Translations under genes and position numbers: made by a program
Shown: in pieces, positions 59,176 to 64,000 of the stretch
Position numbering within the stretch: position 1 is the stretch's first letter
Layout: each line of letters opens with the position of its first letter
The notes under the pieces: model-generated
The model's database searches: none
Told to the model about the DNA's origin: nothing
Seen by the model: only the letters and a program-made list of their open reading frames with translations
Assembly: GCA_009192285.1 (NCBI GenBank)
Contig: WBVU01000009.1
Coordinates: 372,001-436,000 of the forward strand
Reading direction: 5' to 3'
DNA: 64,000 bases
From: Morchella semilibera
Taxonomy: Eukaryota > Ascomycota > Pezizomycetes > Pezizales > Morchellaceae

Positions 59176-59519
59176 CGTATGTATCGGAGAAGTCCGGCAG
59201 CAGGGAGCTTTGAATGGGGGCACTTAGAGACGCGCGTGCATGCAAAGAAGAACAAGGCTAACCAAAGCCAAGCACTCGGGGGTTCGCTTTTTCAGGTACT
59301 TCATATGGGACATGTATGTAGGTTGTACCAGACTTGTGTCTGTGATAGAGATAAGTAGAAGCACTTAAGAGTACTTAAAAAGACTCACATTAACTCGATC
59401 CCTATCAGTATCTTTAGCTACTTGTAGCCATTCACTCCAACTCCAAACACCAGGCATACATGTAATCCAGATCGATACTTAGGAACATCTTACCTACTTT
59501 ATTCGTTCTGCGCCCTTCT

Positions 59520-62337
59520 ATGTCCTCCACAATCGAAGAGCTTGGCCTAGGCCTCACCAAGCACCTCGCCCTCCTTAATAAACTCCAAGAAACGTACTTC
59601 TCTTCCGTAGTCTATGCCCCCACGTTTTACCTCCTACTCGGTAATGAGCTCTCCTCCCTTAATAACTTAATCCATGATGTCGTTTGCGAGTCGGTTGAAA
59701 TGTCCACCAAGAGTGCTGCACAGAAGGCTGTTCAACTACTCTCCAACGGAATGGATTCTAGCTTAGAGGGCCTTGAAGAGGCATTACGAGGATCAAAAGC
59801 GGACAGATGTGCGACTGAAGAGGCATGGAGATTTTGGGCTAGGGAGGTGAGGGATAATGGAGGAGAAGCAGGTTTGCGAAGGACACTGGAGATGATAAAA
59901 TACCATAATTGGGAAATTTCCGTAGTGATTAAGAGGGCCTTGAAAAGGTTAGTTCGTCTATCCCTGATTAGTCTTAGTGGAAAGTGGCGAGTAGTATCTA
60001 GAATACATGAAGTATTAATTATAATGAAATAAGTATAGAAACGAAATAGAGGCGCTTCTTCTGGCCGCTCCTGTAACCTGTCAGTATCTCGTCAATCTGT
60101 TTACTGGACTCCTCTTATCCACAGGCGCCAGAGAGTTTCCTAGCGATCTTGTCTCCAAATTTGCTGCGTCGGCCTCCCTTCCTGGAAGAGCCTTCCCAAC
60201 GGACATACCTATAGAAAAGTTGCTTAAAATATCAATATACTGGACATTTAAGGCCGTATCAAGCGTAAAAGACAACGCCCGCACCTCACAAACTCTCTCA
60301 GGTGAAGATGCCGTTGCCCTCTCCAAGGCATATTGGATTTTTGAAATGTGTAGAGGGCTTATAAACGCGGATATCCGGGAATTTAAGGCGGTTCTGGCGG
60401 TTATCGCGAATGTATGTATGGGATTGACTAATACGTTACTCCTTGAAAGTTCTTATTTTGATCGCCGTGTGTCTGGATTATAGGAGCTTGCATTCGCCGC
60501 GAAGATACTCCTCGAGTCGCAAATTGGCTTTCCACCCTTCGAGCTACTCCCCAAACACGGCGACTTCCAAATATGGCTGAGTAAGGATGAATTCGAAACC
60601 GATCCTCATGAAGTTGAGATAAACAATTTTTATCGGCCACCAGAAACACCAACTCAAGAATTCCTATCTCCAGTTGGCATTGGGACATCAATAGGCAGTA
60701 CTGCAGTGCACCCGTCTGCATATAACACCTATGAAGGATACTCGGCGAGTGATAGCTCCCCACAATCGAGTGGGAGTATTAAGCATTATGCAGAGTTAGA
60801 TATCGACTGTGGAGGTAATAATAATACACATGGACAATGGAGACAAGATACATCACCTAAATCACCACCAGAGTCAAGCCTGCGGCACAGCCAGAGCCCG
60901 AGTCAAATCGGCGCGCTCACCGGAAACCCTTCATCGCCGGCGACAATACCGGGACCCATAGGGGAAACCGCGCTTCCGTCCACCAGGCGGGCCAGTGCGC
61001 CTGTTCATTTCAACCAGAATAACTCGGAGTCTAGCCCAGCACTAGGCCCAGATTCAGCATATACGTCGTCCGGATCGTGGGAGCTTCTCCCAGAATCAAT
61101 GGCCGCAGATGTACGAAATTATGGGGCAAGGATGGGAGAAGACGAGATCTTGAACAGCCGTTTGCTGGCATCGAAGTCTTTCTCACTGGAAGATGCAAGA
61201 TGGAAGGGATGTGGGGTGAGGGTCTTTAGGACAAGAAGTGGAGGAGAGTTAAGGGTCTTGACAGTGTGGGATGAAGGTCCTCCAGGAGAGTTAGTTGGTA
61301 TGTAGACTCTTATATATATTGAGTGCTAAATGTTGAGTACTTTTGGGTGAACAGTGAAACCGGGAGAGGCAGAGTTAGTGCCAGAATACGGCTACCATAT
61401 GAAAACGGACCTCCCAGTAATATTTATCCGAAATATGGCAGAATGGGGTCCCTCCATCCGATGGGGAAAACAGCCAAAATCTACAAAGATGACGCCAAGT
61501 AGAGCAAATACATATTTCAGATTCCACAAGATCGAAGGTGCGTAAAATCCTACAACTACATGTACGAAGGATCGCTGACAGGACCACCTTTCCAGATATG
61601 TTCGATTTCCAATGCGCATTCCTCAGTGAGACTGTTCTCGCCGATATTAGAACGATTAGTGCTGTCCGCTACAAATGCAGTTTCTTTGATGGTCCAACGA
61701 GCACAAATCTCTGTCGCGTTCAGATATGGAGAGAGGTAGAATGTAACAGTCTGATACGTTCCGGTACTCCATCACCAAATGGGCTCCCAGTCGCAAGTTA
61801 CAGGGGTATGCCGAAATGGTGGATACTGCAGCCAAAGTCATCAAGAATTGTAATATTTTTGGGCCGCGAGCTGCTGACTATCTTTAGTATGTACCTGACA
61901 TGTGCAAATTTGTTTAAGGGTTTACTAAAAGGATGGCTAGTTACGGACGATATAACGATTGATGAGAGTGGCGCCAACAGCCACACAGTGAAGATAAAAC
62001 CTATGTCTTATGGACTATTTGGGGGTCGGGGGTCTGTTAAAGCACGCATAGCTGGTAACCGAGATCTTCCTGGTGGTATTAGACTTGATAGAGGAGGGAT
62101 GATGATTGAAGACGAAGATGGATTCGGTGACTTGAAGTGGCTTGAAATTGAGTTTGAGTCTTCCAGAGGTACTGAACCCTTATGATCCAAACCATATGAA
62201 GAAACTAACAGTAGGCAGACATGACAGTATTTATAGATAACTTTAACAAAGAATTGCAGGTAAGGCGGAAAGCAAGGGTGGAGATCGATGAATTGAAGAG
62301 AAAGTTTGTGAGTAGTGTGAGGAGCTCAGGACATTAA
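59520..62337 (+). CDS. Unrecognised six-exon protein with a helical N-terminal domain (STAND/NLR-accessory-like)
   Basis: Exons 59520-59947, 60132-60411, 60484-61297, 61355-61537, 61596-62168 and 62252-62337 give 787 aa; all joins hold frame. The N-terminus is all-helical (GLGLTKHLALLNKLQETY, LSSLNNLIHDVV) and resembles, in length and pattern, the helical N-terminal domains found before fungal STAND/NLR proteins and in stand-alone relatives. No NTPase or repeat domain follows. A Ser/Pro-rich disordered linker (about 310-430) leads to an ordered C-terminal half (WELLPESM, GVRVFRTRSGGELRVLTVW, VIFIRNMAEWGPSIRWG, FDFQCAFLSETVLADI) of unknown family. The last exon codes a charged helix (RRKARVEIDELKRKF). 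The exon 2 acceptor (CAG at 60131) and last acceptor (AAG at 62251) were picked for frame; if the last intron is not spliced, the protein ends at 62185. Confidence 0.7.
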
Positions 62338-63225
62338 CTTATATGTGCTTCTTGGGCCTAGTTTTCTTTCATCTTTAGTATTATTATAATGGGGGGGGGG
62401 GTTGTTTTTGTAGTCACGTAATTAATTCTAATCATTTAGTTCGTCCTAGCGGCAGATTGAAAACAGCCATTTTTGGGTAGATGGCGTTAAAGGCAATCAT
62501 GTACGATCACTCGGCATACCTAGAAGCTCATCCAATGCGTTGTGAGATCACGTGTAAAGTTTAATACAAGACAAGGGGAGAAAGAATAGGATGATGAGTT
62601 TATCTAACAACCCCACAAGAAAAGGGATAGGCATGAGCTAGAACGGGACCCTACATGTAGCTGTCTCTTGCATATACATCTCTTTGCTAGCTTCTATATG
62701 CAGATCTATTGGGGGGGGGGGATCTTTATATAATTTATATTTAGTACTTTGCTGCTAGGCAATGAAATTTACAAGGGCTTGCAGGTAACTAATTTGGTGC
62801 TTCATTTAGCATGGAGGGGCCTGGATTTTACAGCATGGGCGGCCTCTACATACGAGCATATCCCTAAAATACTTGCTCAAGCTCGCTAACCGCAGCTGTC
62901 AGAAACTTCATTTATTTAATCTAGACTATATATTGGCCCCTACTAGTATAATGCAATCATGTGATATCACTCGACAAGCTAGGCCTCAGGAAATCAGACC
63001 TAGCTGTAAGGAACCCACTGAGAAAGAGGGCCTAAAATCATCTTCTAGCCGCGCAATCCCTTCGATCCATGTAGCCCATAAAATGTATCGTTGTGCAGAA
63101 CTTTTTTACCAAGTATGCGCTTTATCTTAATAGTATGGTGCCAGAAACTTAGAGGGTAACGTTGTTAATTATGCATACTAATACCCAATTGGCTCTAATA
63201 GTAAGGATATTGGAGACCTCCCCAC

Positions 63226-63432
63226 GGGGGTATGGTGCAACGTCCAAAACGAGCATAGAGAACCCAAGGAAAACAATACGGCCCGTTTGGCAACTAGACA
63301 AAGCAGTGTTTCCTGCTAAACGGGCCCTTATTTTGCCCAGAGAATCCTATTCATACTCTATATTGTTTTTATCAATTTGCCTTGTACTCTCTGCGGTCAA
63401 TCTTGATGTTCTTAGGCGTTGCACCATCCCCC
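63226..63432. repeat. Foldback element with an inner hairpin
   Basis: The outer arms (GGGGGTATGGTGCAACGTCC at 63226 and GGCGTTGCACCATCCCCC at 63415) are inverted copies with small differences. An inner inverted pair (GGCCCGTTTGGC near 63280 and GCTAAACGGGCC near 63317) sits inside. It abuts the next element, as if one had inserted at the end of the other. Confidence 0.55.
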
Positions 63433-63594
63433 TATCCCTTAGTCTGTCAGTAAAATGCTGACCCCCCAAGAAGAAGCAAATTTTGTGTGGCTTTACTAAC
63501 AGATCCCGTTATCTCCCTTATCAAATAATAGATCTTCCATACAAATTTAATTCCTCTATTATAGGGGGGTCAGCATTGACAGACTAAGGGATAG
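63433..63594. repeat. MITE-like element with clear terminal inverted repeats, copy 2
   Basis: The termini TATCCCTTAGTCTGTCA and TGACAGACTAAGGGATA are exact inverted copies, followed inwards by ATGCTGACCCCCC and its complement; the left arm has a 5-nt insertion. The body aligns to 58461-58600. The ends are TA. Confidence 0.85.
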
Positions 63595-64000
63595 CTAAGA
63601 ACCATCCTCCGTGAAGAAGGTATAAGACATTAGGAAATCTCTCTGACAAACCTTATGACACAATGGTAGTATTCTAAGGACTACAACTGCCAAATTTCAG
63701 GCGCCAATGCATGAGAAGGATTTCCAATATCTCATACGTCCAGGACATAAGGCTTTTAAAGTCGACTCTTTCTTATACTATATTAATTATTTCCGGGAGT
63801 GTGGTTGAGCTAGTCCTCAGAAAAGGTTTGGCATTGGGATCTTCCTGGGCTTTCTTCACACAGACCAAAGCACTGCGAGACAAACAGAGTGTATCTGGGA
63901 CGACTTCCTTGGTGATCAAAGCAACTCCCAAAACTAAATACAGATCACAGCAGAGCGCCTCGATATCCAATATCCAAAAATGCACCGACTAGTAAACAAT

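Larger units (their letters stand above)
57226..59519. other. Intergenic region rich in foldback repeats
   Basis: Between the divergently transcribed permease and the six-exon gene. It contains three foldback/MITE-like elements described separately. An additional inverted pair (TTTACCAACGGTGG near 58448 and CTACCGTTGGTAAA near 58843) surrounds the element at 58461, suggesting nested insertion. No gene is seen. Confidence 0.55.
62338..64000. other. Gene-free right end with adjacent foldback elements
   Basis: Includes G runs at about 62391-62400 and 62711-62721, TACATGTA at 62652 and two adjacent foldback elements (63226-63432, 63433-63594). The final 400 bp contain only unsupported short frames. 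Confidence 0.5.

Noticed and set aside
6128-62337. A biosynthetic gene cluster linking the hydrolases, kinase and permease
   Set aside because: No core synthase, P450 or cluster regulator is present and the genes are kilobases apart on both strands; co-function is not supported.
1-64000. CRISPR arrays, bacterial operons or prophage
   Set aside because: No regularly spaced repeats with unique spacers were seen; genes have spliceosomal introns and Pol III tRNAs, so this is eukaryotic nuclear DNA.

Overview
This window reads as nuclear DNA of a filamentous ascomycete fungus (Pezizomycotina). The evidence is short GT-AG introns (about 40-175 nt) with branch-point-like CTAAC/CTGAT motifs close to the acceptor, Pol III tRNA genes with an intron after anticodon position 37, a Ty3/gypsy element with a chromodomain, and fungal gene families: a hybrid histidine kinase, an MUP1-like permease, a GH16 glucanase, an Apd1/Aim32-like protein and a DUF7918-like protein. 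I cannot name the species.

Layout. 1-1.7 kb is the 3' part of a frameshifted Ty3/gypsy retrotransposon. 6.1-7.2 kb encodes a secreted, alanine/glycine-rich protein with several dibasic sites. 9.0 kb is tRNA-Pro(CGG). 10.8-12.2 kb is a two-exon Apd1/Aim32-like gene. 12.5-12.9 kb holds two tRNA-Glu(CTC) genes, one with a putative 7-nt intron. 13.7-15.1 kb (minus) is a secreted endonuclease/exonuclease/phosphatase protein with a jacalin-like C-terminus. 16.9-18.1 kb (minus) is an APH/choline-kinase-like protein with a frameshift. 18.8-22.8 kb (minus) is an unrecognised gene that I model with 11 exons, nine of whose ten introns are in phase 2. 24.4-25.8 kb is a DUF7918-like gene, and 31.2-34.2 kb a large low-complexity membrane protein. 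40.7-42.3 kb is an amidohydrolase, 44.5-45.8 kb a GH16 glucanase, 46.3-50.6 kb (minus) a hybrid histidine kinase, 55.2-57.2 kb (minus) an amino-acid permease, and 59.5-62.3 kb an unrecognised six-exon gene with a helical N-terminus.

Between the genes lie long gene-poor stretches (25.8-31.2, 34.2-40.7 and 50.6-55.2 kb are the largest). They hold a tRNA-related SINE-like relic, several foldback elements bounded by TA (candidate Tc1/mariner-type MITEs), frequent G/C homopolymers of 10 or more, and 22 exact copies of the palindrome TACATGTA, about one of which would be expected by chance. The genes do not form an obvious pathway cluster. They look like independent transcription units in a repeat-diluted region, with a loose theme of secretion, sensing and uptake (secreted hydrolases, permease, sensor kinase). 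The most unusual signals are the modular phase-2 exon gene, the tRNA-Glu pair differing by a 7-nt intron, the nuclease-lectin fusion, and the foldback/palindrome landscape. Exon boundaries were placed by eye from frame continuity and splice motifs and have not been tested against transcripts.
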